Origin: Bigelowiella natans CCMP2755
Lineage: Eukaryota > Cercozoa > Chlorarachniophyceae
DNA length: 64,000 nucleotides
Reading direction: 5' to 3'
Assembly: GCA_000320545.1 (NCBI GenBank)
Contig: ADNK01001313.1
Span: 1-64,000, forward strand
Shown: positions 1-13,263 of the stretch, one piece after another
Layout of the letters: the number at the start of each line of letters is the position of its first letter
How positions within the stretch are numbered: the first letter of the stretch is position 1
Notes under the pieces: model-generated
Databases searched by the model: none
What the model was told of the DNA's origin: nothing
The model's input: only the letters and a program-made list of their open reading frames with translations
Program-made: the position numbers and the translations under genes

Positions 1-244
1 AAGTCGTAGAATATACATCCTATATTTCTCTTTCTCTTTCTCGGTATATGCTGTGATAGCGATGAGAGGAGAGGCCGCATTTTTACTCGAGAAATAAGAC
101 TGACGTCCTCCATTGAAAATGCACCGCCCCCCCCCCCCCCAAATAATAAGGGTGGTAGGGAAGACATGAACCGGGAGTGCGTGTGCTGACGGGTCTTCAT
201 TGCTACCCCCCCCCTCCCCCTTTCCCTCCCTCTCCCCACTACAG

Positions 245-2619
245 GTGGCACAGTCGTTGAAAGAAGCTGAAGAGAGCCTGACCGAATGGGATCTTAAGGT
301 GATGATGGTGGCAGTGCTGCTGCTGCTGCTGCTGTTGTTGTTGTTGTTGTTGTTGATGATGATGATGATTGATGCCCCCCTACTGAATCGAATTGCTAAT
401 ATACAGGTCGGTGATGGTGATTGTGGAGCTACGTTTAAGAGGGGGGCCGAGGCAGCTCTTGCTGATATGGATGGGTCCGTGCATCGTGTAGTAGTAGCAG
501 TAGTAGTAGTAGTAATAGTAGTAGCTGAAAACACGCTGCTACTCGTATATATCACTACACACTCTCTCTCACTCACACACTCACTCACTCACATGACTAT
601 ACACGCACGATATAGAAGCATAACTTAAAAAACTGCTGCTCCGAATTCGTGGTTCATTCCCAGCTTAGCAGCCCGTGAATGTGTGGTGTTTTTGTTTGTA
701 AGACACGACCGCACTGCTACTTCATATCACTTAGAAGTGAGGATGCTCTTTCTTATCGTCCCGCCGCTCACGCAATGCCCTTGTGCTATCACTGCTACTT
801 CGACTGCTGCTGCTGCTGCTGCTGCGGCCTTTTGAGTGACTGAATCTTCGTTGTTCTGTTGTTTGCTGCTTCGGCTTCATCGATCATGTGGTTTTCGACG
901 AGAAGGTATCCACTCAACTCTATTCCAGACACGTTGGAGTCTATTGCCAAGTCCGTTGCAAGGGTGAGTCATGATGAGAGAGATCGAGAGGAGGAGGAGG
1001 AGGAGGAGGATGCGATGATGATGCGATGATGATGCGATGATTGCGGCAGCAGCTTTTGAATGCACATGTACAGTCTCATATGTCACACGCATGTAAAATA
1101 ATTTATATATACGTGTGTGTATGTGATGGTTCCGTTGGATCTCTGAGAATATTAGCGTTGACTTCTTCGCACCCCCCCCCCCTCGTTCCTCTCCCCCCCC
1201 ACACACACTAGAGCATGGGTGGTACAAGCGGAGCACTCTACCAAATATTTCTGCTATCCCTGTGCGCTACAACGCGCCAGCAAGAGAAGAAGGAGGGGGC
1301 AGACTCCTCATCTTCCCTGTCACATCTCGCATTTGCGTTTGATGAAGCTATCAGCAAGATCGCTTCCAGCGGTGGGGCTACGGAGGGTAAGAGAATGGAG
1401 CAAACGGGATAGAGGGGGGGGGGGGCTGGGAGAAGGGTTAGAGTGATCATCGTAGATATAAATGCCGTACGTACTTCTATTACCAAGAGGCCACGATGTG
1501 GTTCTGCTGGCCGCCTACCCATGCTTCTGCAACTTGCTTGATCGCCATCCTGCAGCTGTCATGGTGGTGATAGAATGATGGCTATTTGGCGCTAGTTGAT
1601 GATGGCGTTCACGATGAGGGAAAGGGGGGGGGTGTTGATGATAGTGGTGGTTTGTGGCAGGTGACCGGACGATGCTCGATGCTTTGATTCCGGCAAGTAG
1701 GAGCCTCCAGCAATCATCACAGCTGGAGAGGGAACTTCTCCCTGCATTAGAGTTGGCCGTTCTAGCAGCGGAGGTACTGAATCAATTATCATCTTCGTCC
1801 TCCCCCCCATTTTGGTCTTTCACCCGCCTCGTACACAAGCTAATACACATCTCCACTCTTCTCGTGTTTGCACGTGTATATGGGAGTTCTGCTAGGGCTT
1901 TCGAGCTTAGAATCGAGTTGATTTCTCTCTTTCTCTCTCTCTCTCTCTTTCACTCTCCTACGTGTGTGATTGCGTGTGTGTATTTGCGTGTTTGTGTGTG
2001 GTATGCGGAATGCCATAGTGCGGGGCAGAGGCAACAAAGGAGATGGACGCACGGGCAGGAAGGTGATGATGATACTTTGAGACTCCTCGCACTCTCTCAT
2101 GATCAGTAGCTGGCTGCATAAGTGACAGCTTCATCATTCCTAGTTACTTCTGCAACTACCTGTCCCTGTATACAGTACCTGCCTTCCAGTCGTCTCATAT
2201 TACGCTTTCTACCCCTTCCCCCACCGACCGCCCTCTCCCCCTCATTCCAGGTCGAATTATGTGCCTGAAGCTGTTCTGCGGCAAACGCCTGATCCTGGAG
2301 CAAAGGTAACAGTAGCTGTGGCGAGGGGTATGCATCTTGGCGCGAACAATGCTACTGAAACCGTCGAGGAAGGGAAGTTCTAGATGACTGTATGATCCAT
2401 GATGCTGGTAGTGGTGATGAGGAGGTGGGGTGATGGGAAGAAAAGGGTGAAATCATAAGATGGTCGTGATGATGATGGACCACTTCCATTATAGAGACGC
2501 ATAGTTGCATCGTGATATTTATAGAGCTTTCACATTTTCCTGCTTTATGTACCATACTTTAGGCCGCCGCAATTTGGATGCGTGCCGCTTTGGAGGCATA
2601 CAAAAAGAGCAGCTCTTAA
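245..2619 (+). CDS. Dihydroxyacetone kinase, C-terminal (DhaL) part; 5' partial
   Basis: Phosphorylates dihydroxyacetone with ATP in the cytosol; this part is the DhaL nucleotide-binding domain. Exons: 245-298, 407 to about 487, about 908-963, 1212-1386, 1661-1773, 2031-2062, 2251-2305, 2563-2619; phases match from 1212 onward. Visible motifs are VGDGDCGATFKRGAEAA (Mg-ATP binding Asp cluster), SMGGTSGALYQIF, GDRTMLDAL, ATKEMDARAGRSNYV and QTPDPGAKAAAIWMRAALEA, in the order seen in eukaryotic DAK/TKFC. The N-terminal DhaK domain must lie left of the window. Introns are packed with CTG/TTG, GAT, GTA and poly-C repeats. I saw no convincing exon in 1-244. The family call is firm. The exon edges near 487 and 908 are uncertain. 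Confidence 0.9.
315..367. repeat. CTG/TTG/ATG trinucleotide run in a DAK intron
   Basis: Consecutive CTG, then TTG, then ATG repeats shortly after a 5' splice site. Confidence 0.9.
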
Positions 2620-3592
2620 AACAGCGCATTAGAAGGTGACATCGTAGTATCAGTTTTTCCATCATCAGTCGCCATTCAACAGGAAGGCTAGAAGGCCTGA
2701 TGAGAATCTTACGCACCATAGGCATACAAATACACGAGCTAGCGAGGCTAGCTTGCTAGCTTGGAGGTTCAACATGTCTAGACATGCCGATCTGCAATCT
2801 AGTAATAATGCGAAAGATTCGCACATCAACGTGAACTAGTAAATTCTAGAACTGCGCGTGATGCGATCCAGCGATGCTGTCTAATTGCGTAGTACTTGAC
2901 ATCCTCATGCGATTCTAGATCATGTAAGGTTGAAATAACATCACTGTGCAGTGAAATGCCAGCAGCTAGCGCGCTTCTAGGCTTGCTAGCTTGCTTACGT
3001 TGCTACTCAAAGTAGATAGACTTAGGACATAGCTAGATAGTAGCATACATGCATAGCTAGATAGACTTGTACACACTAGCACAAGCGATTTTAACATGCT
3101 TGCTGTCGCTGGTTATCTAGCTAGAGCATGCGCCATGCTATTATGTCTAGATGTACACGTACATGTGTGCTAAATGAAAACACGGCATCAGCGCGCAAAT
3201 CTGCACCTTGCTTAAAGGTAATCTCTTTGTTAATTAATGAACGCATGTAGCGCGCGTGTGCTTAGACACATGATTACCTTGATGCTTCATTTGCTATGAA
3301 GTTGCTGAGACGCTTCCTGGTTGCTGAAAACAACTACCTCCGCGTCCCCACGGGGAACTTGGCCTTGATTTTTTCCTTGACTGCTTGCTTATTATTTGCA
3401 TTTTTGGAGTACTATCTTCGCACTCCTGGTGCTAGCGTATTAAACACATATCAAAGCCTATTGAGTTAGGCAAAAATGGATAACTACATTATGTGCCCAA
3501 GCTGTACGTGTTTTCCAAGCTGGTATTCCGTTCCAGATCTGTGTTAAATAGCATGTAAACAAAGCAGGCAGCAAAGCATTTTACCTATCATT
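2620..3592. other. Convergent 3'-3' spacer rich in CTAG palindromes
   Basis: It lies between the ends of the DAK and FAAL genes. No coding exon was seen. It is dense in CTAG words: GAGGCTAGCTTGCTAGC near 2745, the perfect palindrome CATGTCTAGACATG near 2773, TATCTAGCTAGAGCATGC near 3114 and TGTCTAGATGTACACG near 3148. The same style recurs in the other 3' flanks. Confidence 0.6.
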
Positions 3593-6500
3593 TTAGCATA
3601 CCTCGTCTCGTTTAATACTTCCCGAAAGCATCTTGCTAAGTGGTGATAAGATTCCTGATTTCTCTATGTGATCACCACAATGTGCATATGCTTGTGCCCC
3701 CAGCTGAAATATACGAGAAACAATTTGATACTCGTCTTTTAATTTACATGTGGTGCAAGATACCACGGAATTAGATTCGAGTCTTAAGGGTCCGAAAGTA
3801 ATTGTGACACCATCAGCAAAATGCCCGCTTATCACACTTCCTTCATCCACTATTACACGTCGGCCGATCTGTTTGGAAAAATCCACATAAAACTACAATT
3901 GAATATTTTGTAAAAATAATATTATGTTCACCCGAAGGTATCTGTAATCATATTTTGGAATGCTGAGTAACAAAGCACTCAACGAAACCTGTGTGAACGT
4001 AATTAGTTCAACAAAGATTCAGCACCCACCCCTATGATTTTTATATACCTTTGCACCCATCATCAAGCTGAAAATGTTTACGAACACCGTCCCAGCCTTT
4101 TGTGGGATGCATTAGGATACGCTTTACCATTATGAAACAATAGTATACCATAGGAATCAGAAAAAATTGAGCTGTAGAGCTGGTATATCCAGATGCCTGA
4201 CTCCACCTTATTAACAAACGAGATGATACTAATATTTCGGATCAGTTTTACACAACACCGCAAGGACCTAAGGAGAAAGCTGGTGTTTTCCGTTATTGAT
4301 AACTCTTTTGTTGACTGTTGAGGGCATGCTCCAACCTACATGGATGCATTTTATATCTATATCTTGGGAAGTTGAATCTGTAATGAATTACCAGAATAGC
4401 ATTTATGAGTATTGAGTGCAGAACAATAGTCCAAACCCTGACAAACAAAACCAACAAATTATAGAACTGTTCTAAGTGATGCTACAAAGTCGTCTATTCT
4501 GAATTACCATAGAAGTGAATACAAAGTAAAAGCCATAACTCTGATATTATCATCTTTTATGTAGCTGTCTATTTCGTATGAAACTTCGTACACGGCCCAT
4601 ATTCCAACGTAACGTACACAATGCTGTATCAAACTTGCAAATAAATCTGCAATCTTGCTGCCCATGTTGCATCCTGCCCTTGCCGATTTTTGTTTTTCAA
4701 TTTGCTTTAAAGCCTCAGTGCGACGACGAAGCCTTTTATCACCTAGCACAACAGTCTCTTTTTCGATCGTCAAGGGGGTTTCGATGTCTCCTTTTACATG
4801 AGTATACCATCCGACTGCCGCACCCTCCTCCATGATCACATTTCCACTGATTACACTATTCAAACCAATGGAACACCCATCGCCTACAATTATCTTTCCA
4901 CGGATGCACCCTCTAGGGTTGCATGGGTCGTTTGCTTTTGGTTGCAAAGAGCAGATTGATATGAAACAGTAATCACCGATTTCAACTAGATGTGAATCCT
5001 ACATAAGTTAACCCACACTCTAAATTCGCAAAATTGACTATTGTCAAAAGGATTCGTTCTACCTCTGGATGAACATCTTTAAAATATATAGGCATAGAGC
5101 TCCACCCAATTTTCATTCCCAACATTCTAGTAAGTTGAATTTAGTCAAATATAAAATATAACTGGTGTATATCCATACCTCTGGTAGAAGTTAAAGACTG
5201 GCCACCAGTAGGCAAGCATTACGAAGAAGACGTAATAAACAGTGATGATATGAAGCCTCTGTAACCACCATCGTCGCCATTTTGTAAAGGCATTCACCGA
5301 ATGTGAGCCTGCTTTTATGTGACCCGCTAATATCCTAATAGTTCGGGCGGAATTTCTGACTTCAACGCGAAATGTAAGAACATTTTATGTTGACATTACC
5401 ACTTTGATATGATAGTAAAAATTGGAATCAAAGATAGCATCGAGAGCACGCGGAAAGTATTGAAAACAAGGTTGAAGTATCTGAGAGAAGTCGTTCAACA
5501 CAAAGAAGGGAATAATCAGTAACATTATGGATTTCGATAGTCATTTCTATACCGAAGATTGACAATCAAAGCATCAGCTCGCTGGTTCTCTGCGAATGGT
5601 TGCAGGTCTCTCAGAGCAAATGGATCAATCCACCAGAAAAGCCAAACTCCAGGGACACTCAAAAGGTTGAGAATCTGTACATCAGCGATTCAAAACTAAG
5701 ACATATTACAGAAGAATCATCATCAAGTTATTGTCCAACACCTGCGGGAGTACAAAGGCTGACAAAACCTGTAGAAATGGAAATATTAGAAATATGTTCA
5801 GTATCGGTACATAATACCTAATATGGTCGAAACCTTCATAATTTGAAGCAATGAGCTCTCGTAACAGCAACTAGGATTACTTTCAAGTTGCTTCGAGTAC
5901 GAATCTATGGATACTATCTTGTTCCGACGCAAGTTCAAAGCTTTGAAATCAGTTCCATTAAGGGACGATTTTTCATCGCCGTTGTTGCCTCGGCTTCCTT
6001 TCCAATTCCCAACCTGACGAAGGGGATTACCAACCCTGGACAAAATTATTATTTGTTAATCCCCCAATTTGTCCTTTTGGTGCTGATTTTCATCAAATAT
6101 TTGTATTTTTACCATGTAGACGATGGAGGGAGAACCACATGAGGGGGCACATGGCCAAATGCATGAATTCTCACATTATCTTCAAGGACGGAACCATGTT
6201 CTATCAATGTTTTGTCTCCTATGGTACAGCGGCTTCCGATGCGAATATGCTCTAGAATCTGGTAAAAACCACAGCATTCACATATCTTTAAATACAGACA
6301 AAGATATTAGAGTTTGATGCCGTCACACACCAATTCCCGTGGGGTTATGGATCTATTTAGAAGGCGCCCCTCAACAGTGCATCCCTTGCCAATAGTCACG
6401 AGATCTGGTTCCCGGAGAAAGGTACTTAGCTGAACGCATGCAATTATATTAAACAGGATAGAAGAAGTCGACAATTTGGTAAATCAGAGCAACAGCTTAC

Positions 6501-9500
6501 CGTTATTCCAGACAGGGGCACATGAGCTCCAAGGAGCCGATAAAAAAAGTTGAGAAACAAAGTATCGATTACAGCTACTCCAATCAAAGCCTGAAATATA
6601 CTCTTTAAATGCCCTAGTTTGCTTATATCATCAACATGAAAGTTTGATCCACCTCCCATGTCGCAAGCAATCGATCAACGTACCACCAGCGCAGCCAGAA
6701 CCATCCATATCTAAAATATCTTAGCTAAGTAGATGAAATACAACATCTTCATTCTAGAGTGCTTGTAAGATACTGACAATGGGTGCCGTCCGGGAGAGTA
6801 TCGGCCAATAACAATCCATTTTACAAGGATCGTCAGTAACGTGAAGCTTATTCCCCAGACTGGAATGGAAAAAACTGCCATGAATCCATTTACAGCAGCT
6901 TCATCATATATTCCTACTGATAATCTCGAAAAAGGTTCTGGGAGATCCGAAACGCGTCGAGTGAAGTGAAACCTTTAGCCCCAAAAAAAAATTACAACTC
7001 AATTTCTGAGAATCAATGAACAGCACTTTTCATGAATATGTTGTTTTAATCATACGCTGGAATGGCTGCTGCGGCACCAAGGAAAAATAATGAAAGCACT
7101 CCGATGGCTTGGAAGATGTGACGAAGAAGGGGTTGCAGTCCATGTTCTTTCTGGTTAACCATAACAGACACATGTGTTGAAAAAGACATGTTTCTGCTTC
7201 GAGCTGCAGAGAGAGAAGGAGATGCGCCTGGTTGCAGCCCTCGACTTATATTAGATGTACGAAAATTTGGGGAAGCAATATGAGACACTCCACCACGAGC
7301 CCCTGCTGTAGGCGTTGTCATGGAACTTATAAATTTAAACATCTTTTCGCCGCCATGGTTGCTATGATGACTTCCACAATTTAAAGCTACAGGAGAGAAC
7401 AGGCTTGGTTCGTTCACCTATATTTTAGGTAAGAAATCATTTGATATTTATTTAAGAAATTGTATATAAACTTCACCTCCTGTTGTGTTTTTCGACGAAA
7501 GCTTGAAGATCTCTTAAATCCATTCCGTTTATTCTCTAAACATTTTTGAATCAGGTACGAAACATCAAGATCTGCTAGAAATGTTGACCTGAACGAATGC
7601 TCTGCCGTGCCATATCAACATTTCCATCCTCTAACAACAATTTGTGGACCATTTCTTCGGAGAGAACGCATGCTCCGGGTATCTGCGGATCTCTTGGAAT
7701 ATCAACCGTTGCTTCTATCCAATCATTCGTTTCGGTTACACTACAGAAACTTTTACAAAGACTTGAGACTACAGATTTTAAACAGTTTGGAGACAACTGA
7801 AGAAGAATTAGATCAGACTCAAACTGAATTCCAAATGTATGCCGTAGTCCTCCCGATATCTCGACCAGCTTTATTGAGTCAATAATGCTCCCAAATTCAT
7901 TATTCCTATGCAGGAGCCAAGTTATTTTAAATAAAAATTTGTGAAATGTGAAACAAGTTGGAATAGTCTGTGATATATGCAAGCTATTTCTATAATCATT
8001 TATCTCATTTTAACCAATAAGATACTCATGATACCTACCCCATCTCTTTCCATTTGAATTCAGGGCCGATTGCCTTAGCGAGAGCCTTTTCGAAAGTGGT
8101 AGGACCCTTTACCTTTCCAAAATAGTCTTCCTGACCATCATCAAGTAATCTCACTTCTGAATCAAAATCTTGGTCTTCCGTTCTCGAGCCAGAAGTTCCT
8201 TTTGAGAGCCAAAATTTGTATTTAAGAGTTTTTGACGAGTATAAACGTTTGGTTTCGGATCTGCGTAGCTTGCCACTGGAGGTTTTGGGGATTGATTTTG
8301 ATTTTATCAGTACTACATCGGATATGTTTACCCCCGATGCAAGGGTAATTGCTAATTTGATATTCGAAGCGATTTCTTGAAAACCAAGATCTAGTTTTTT
8401 AAGTTCACTTTTGGAGCGAATTTCTGATACAACTACAGCGTGCTCAGATCCGTTCTTGGACACAGAGAAAACGACTGTACAACCTGGGCGCACACCAGGT
8501 ACAGTGTCAACTGATGATTCTAGATCTCGTGGAGAGTAATTTCGCCCGCGAATTATTATTAGATCCTTCTTTCGAGAGACGAAATATAACCTATCTGCTT
8601 CCATATATCCTATATCCCCAGTGCGGAGCCAACATCCCCCATTTTCTTTTTCTTTCGAGTCAAAAATCCCAGGAGAGCTTGCAATAATACCTTTAAAGAC
8701 TTTTCGGGTTTTATCTTGGTTTCCCCAGTATCCTAGGGCCACGGAACGTGACTGCAGCCATATTTCGCCTTCTTGACCATCTCCAACGACTTGACAAGTA
8801 TCAGGGTCTACAATTCGGCATCTCACTTGAGCGCGAGTTTCAGAATCGAAAACACCGCAACAAACCCGTCGTGGATCTCTCTTTGAGTAACACCTTTCTG
8901 GATGGCAATGATCTGCATTTATGGTTAGAGTATGCTCTGCCATACCATAGAAACTCATAATTATATTCTTGCGCAATCCATATTTTGCAAAATATTTTTC
9001 AAACTTCTCGAAAGTTTCGCGCTGATTCTCTTCGCCGCCTGAGCCTATGAGATCTAACTCTTTCAGAGAAAATCCATCAGGAACTGGTCGGTTATGCCAT
9101 TTTCTCACAACCAAATCGAAGGCAAAATTAGGAGCTGATGAGGAGTTGCAGTTGTATCTCCATGCACTATGCAGCCAGACGGATGGAGAACGTAAAAATG
9201 AAAACGGGCTCATGAAATGCCCTCTACCTCCCATGTACAGTATTTGCAGGTAGGCTGCAATCAATCCCATATCGTGATACTGTGGGACCCAATTCAGTGC
9301 TCGTATGTCATAGAAGGAGATTTCGGTATTCTTTTGCAGAGCTCGATACCGTCTTTGTCCGCACAAGTTGTTGTATTTTATATTATGGATCAGATTTGTA
9401 TGAGAAACCATTACACCCTTTATCACGTACAGATAAATAATGAATAAGTGGTGTTATAAATCACATGGTTGAAATCTTACTTTCGGATCGCCTGTGGACC

Positions 9501-10453
9501 CACTAGTGTATTGGAGAAATGCTAAATCCGGGTGAGGCTCAGGACCAACGTTGCTAGGAGGAAGTGTCGCCGATGCATTTGGATGACCTATATTTGAATT
9601 AGTTAACAAAGTAGGACTAGTAGAGATTCAAAGGTACCAAGTTTGATTTTGTCCGTATTTACAAATCTGATACTTGGCCAGTCATCCCCCAGTTTAATTT
9701 TCATCTTCCACACATGACGCGTAAAATCCCTGATAAATATTTAGTTTAAGTGGTTTCTTATTATCTATCACCGAAAGGGTACCTATGGGAGAGCACTAGT
9801 CGGGCTTGAGAGTTATCTATAATGTGGGTCATCTTTTTTACGCTACATAATAATATTCATGAGATATAAGTAGATGCGGGATAAATTCGAAGTGAAACTG
9901 TAAACCTATACGAAAGTCTTGCAGGGTTGGGAGGGTATATCGGTACGGGAACAATTCCAGCCACGAGGCATCCCAGAAACGCCTTTTTTGTAAATTAATA
10001 TGGAATCTTATTTCAAGATTCGGTACATAACATTGCACAGCGTACCTGAATAAAGTCTAGGCTAAACGTATAACATAGTACGACTCGTTCTCCAGGTTTG
10101 ATTTTGAAGTCATCTTGGAGATGTGTAGCGACCATGTTGGCCTGATTCCATACTTGTAAATAGCTATATTCTTTGACTAGTTTTCCGTCATCGTCCAGCC
10201 AAGCATACAGTAGACTATCACCTTTCTTTTCTACATTGCTCTTAAATTTTTCAATAAATTCTGTCCTCTTGCAATGTTTGCGCGGGCCAAGTGAAGAAAG
10301 ATTTATTGTCGACTTGTGCTCCACTGTAGCACTGTTATGTGTATTTGTTTTTGTGAGCAAATTTAATACTGTTCCTGGTCGATCCTCCGTCTCCTTCTCA
10401 TCAGCTCCTTTAACGAAATCATTGTAGTTGCTGCTTGCGCTGGTAACCACCAT
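3593..10453 (-). CDS. Fatty-acyl-AMP ligase / acyl carrier / Pls-PosA-like membrane protein with hexapeptide repeats
   Basis: A single gene of about 18 exons with mostly short AT-rich introns. The first exon (10453 to about 10046) holds the adenylation domain N-terminus, followed by AFLGCLVAGIVPVPIYPPNP, then the P-loop LQYTSGSTGDPK (about 9480-9590). The large exon of about 8039-9418 carries WVPQYHDMGLIAAY, SFYGMAEHTLTI, WLRTGDIGYM and IIRGRNYSPRDLE, typical of fatty-acyl-AMP ligases. An acyl carrier domain follows (GSIIDSIKLVEISG, about 7890, Ser for phosphopantetheine). The C-terminal half has membrane segments (VKWIVIGRYSPGRHPL, YGWFWLRWWYVDRLL) and two hexapeptide blocks (DLVTIGKGCTVEGRL; IGRRVIVDEGSVISGHFADG), as in the terminal domain of Pls/PosA-type synthetases. 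It probably activates and carries an acyl or amino-acyl group at a membrane. The substrate is unknown. An in-frame start at 10558 is also possible. Confidence 0.85.
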
Positions 10454-11949
10454 CTTACTTGGGGAAGGGCCCGTTTTAGCAAGCAACGATGGAGGAGATG
10501 ACTCTGCATGGATGCAGTACCATCGTGAGATTGAGAAAACGATGTGCCGTCGTCGCACTAATTTGCGCTACCACATAGTAATCGATAGTCACTGCGATTT
10601 CTTTGATGCGACAACATCGAATGCCGTTAAGCGGCAAACACAACCAACAAGAGTGCGAGAGAAACCTGCCATTTAGTTACCCGCGACAATAACTTCGATG
10701 CGTCGCGTTGGGAATGTGATCGGCGCTTTGAGAGCAAGTGGGAAGAAACTACCGCCGTCACAAAAATTGTTCGAAAGTGTTCTTTAATCCAAATCTGCTT
10801 GACAATTTCAATGGCATTTACTCCTTGTATATACTTGCGACAAGTGATGAATCCAGCACAATCGTGCTTGTGCCAATCGGACTGATTCATTCGATGGGGC
10901 CATCGCCTTGTGAACAAACTGCACCATTTGTGCACATTGGAAACGCTTCATTCATTCATTCATTCATGCGCAGCAGGACAAAAAAGATGTCGATGAATTT
11001 TTGATCGAGGTGTGGCTACCTCTCTGAGCTCTGCTGGACAAGCGAGGAGCGACGCACTTCGTCGGGAGTTTGCTGCACACACGAACCTTCAACGATGAGA
11101 CGCGGTGCCGGATTCAGCTCTCGACAGAAGCTCATCCCGGATTCCAAGCGCTCACAAGAGGGCCACATTGGTCACCCTCTGAGTTCCATGCTAGCATGGT
11201 GATGAGGTTGCAAACTGGTGCTGCTGCAAAGGTGAGAATCAGGACAAGAAGCCAGTCTAGCAGTGTGTTGGGCGAAACTGCAAGAAGCTGGATCGCACTC
11301 GCGTCTCACAGCCAGCCAGGTCAATCAGACGCAGGCACAAGGGCATCATCGTCACCCATGGCAACAATTTCACCATCCACCTTGTTGACGATGCTAGGAT
11401 GGCTGCTTTATGATCTTTGCCACCAACCTTGTGCATCGCGAGATCAATTACAGAACGTCAAGAAGTTTCTCGCAACGCGCTGTCTGGCTTTGGGGCTAGC
11501 TAGGTATTGCAACAGTCATTTGCAGTGAGAGTTCGGGCCACGTCTAGACGTGTGCTTGCGAACTAGCTCCAATCATGTTGTCAGAAAGAAATGCTAGATC
11601 GACTGAAGTCAATTGCATGGTGGCTTTCATGCGTTGGTTCTAGCCAGCAAGCATGCTACGTGCTCCAGTCTAGCAGTGTTGTTGACCTCTGTCTCTCCAG
11701 CTAGCCAGGTTTACTGCTATTTCGTCACATGCTAGTGCGTGTGCGCACACACATGCGCAGAATGCGACACTTGCGTCGGAAGACACTCAAGCTAGCAAGA
11801 GTGCGTGATATCTAGATATGTGTATGCTGCAACACAACAGCAAAGTTTTTCATGGATTATTTAGAGGATAATAGGCTGGAAAAAGTGTATTTTGCTGGAC
11901 ATATTATCAAGGTCCTCCTGCTGATAATTATTCTGCAGTCTTCCACATC
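10454..11949. other. Spacer between FAAL start and cupin 3' end; CTAG-rich on the cupin side
   Basis: A tandem (head-to-tail) spacer of 1.5 kb. The first part (to about 11000) presumably holds the FAAL promoter; an ATTCATTC run sits near 10950. From about 11180 the CTAG signature appears: CATGCTAGCATGG (11190), CCAGTCTAGCAGTG twice (11253 and 11669), CCACGTCTAGACGTGTG (11538) and GATATCTAGATATG (11808). An open frame of 152 codons at 11070-11528 has no recognisable domain or splice context, so I do not call it a gene. Confidence 0.5.
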
Positions 11950-12610
11950 TCAAACCGGCTCTATTTTCCTAAGTTCCTTCACAGCGCGATCAGAATCTTT
12001 TAAATTTCCCGTGTTAAGTGTACTCTTTGGCTCAAGTAAGATGATCTCACATTCATCCTTATACAACATTAAGTGTTCGAATAGTGAGACAGCGTACTAT
12101 GGGTTATTCATCTGTTATCGTTAGCTGAAAGTAGATTAGTTGTGTGTGTTGTTATACCTCGCACGTGGGGCAGTGCTCTACTTTGGCTGGTATTACAATG
12201 AATTCACCTTCTCTCACTACCTCTACCCGCTCCTTTCCTTCCTGTGCAGGATCTCTAATCTTCATCCTAAGAGTGCCCTTGGTGACTAGGAAAAGCTCGT
12301 CCTCCGTTTCGTGATGATGCCAGATGAAATCTCCCTGGATCTTCGCCAGCTTGATGTGCATGTCGTTCACCTCGCCCGCGACGCGAGGCGACCAGTGGTC
12401 TGAAAACTGTGCAAACGCTGAGGACAGCGTGACCTTCCGAATTACTTGTGGAGAGGCGATCTTGCCGCCGTGCTCTACACAAAGAGTCCGACGTAGAAGA
12501 GGGCCTGCTGCCTGAGAAGGAGGAGCCCTGCAACTTGATCGAGCATTCCTGCTGGGGCAGAGCAAAGATCGACGCGCAGCATGGAGAAGTCTAGGCACTC
12601 TCGACAGCAT
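11950..12610 (-). CDS. Cupin-fold protein, probably organellar
   Basis: Two exons, 12610-12158 and 12058-11950, joined across GAG|GT...AG|GAT in phase. The cupin core is visible as FIWHHHETEDELFLVTKGTL (metal-binding HxH...E...) followed by GEFIVIPAKVEHCPTC (second cupin motif with the ligand His), then CEIILLEPKSTLNTGN in exon 2. This resembles small single-domain cupin_2 proteins of unknown substrate. The chosen Met (12610) opens an Arg/Ser/Leu-rich, acid-free stretch that looks like a mitochondrial presequence; an upstream in-frame Met at 12775 exists. It is divergent to the zinc transporter gene. The specific reaction cannot be told from sequence. Confidence 0.8.
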
Positions 12611-13263
12611 CCTCCTCGGAGACAAAAGATGTGATTCCGTTAGAGGGGGACAGCGAGTATCTGTCTCGGAATAGAAAGTGGAGTTAGCTGCCGACGACTT
12701 AGTTCCGGAATGCCACGTGCAGATTGAAGCAAAAATATGATGCGATTTAAAGGAAACGACAACGTTTTCCCGCACTTAGAGCGTATTCGGCACAAAGGTA
12801 GCTATTCTTTTCATCACAATTGGGCGGCTTTTCACTGCTGCGACAAATAAATCCCGTTGTTTTCACGAGCCCATTCATCGCTCCCCATCACCGACTAGTA
12901 TTGGGTTGATTTGGATTTCACACCCAGATCCTCGCTCACTGATACGGCAGAAGTGGGGCATCCATCACACTGGGTTGTTGGACTGTAATTTGTTTTTCCT
13001 AAAGAGTTTCAACTTCATGCAATGTCGAAAATCAAGTTGATCTATTTGCTGCTACTGCTGCTGCTGCTTCTCAGATTCACAAGCAGGCCTGCCGCGGCGT
13101 TTGTTGTGATGTTGTCGCCAGCAAGAATAGTAGCCCGAGCAACTCAACACAGAGGTGGATAGAGCCATTTCCCATTGCATTCTTAAATCTTAAGTCTTAC
13201 TTTGGCCGCACTGCTAAGATGATGCGGCATTACATGTGACATTATATTTGGGTTGGGGTTGGG
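12611..13263. promoter_or_regulatory. Divergent promoter region, cupin / SLC30A9-like
   Basis: Lies between two divergent genes and should contain both promoters. Apart from one ACTAGT it lacks the CTAG-palindr signature. No clear TATA or initiator element could be assigned. A short open frame from an ATG near 13022 with a Leu run from CTG repeats could be an upstream leader or exon. Confidence 0.4.

Noticed and set aside
11070-11528. 152-codon open frame on the + strand
   Set aside because: No domain, it lies in the CTAG-rich spacer, and composition matches the spacer. Kept as spacer.
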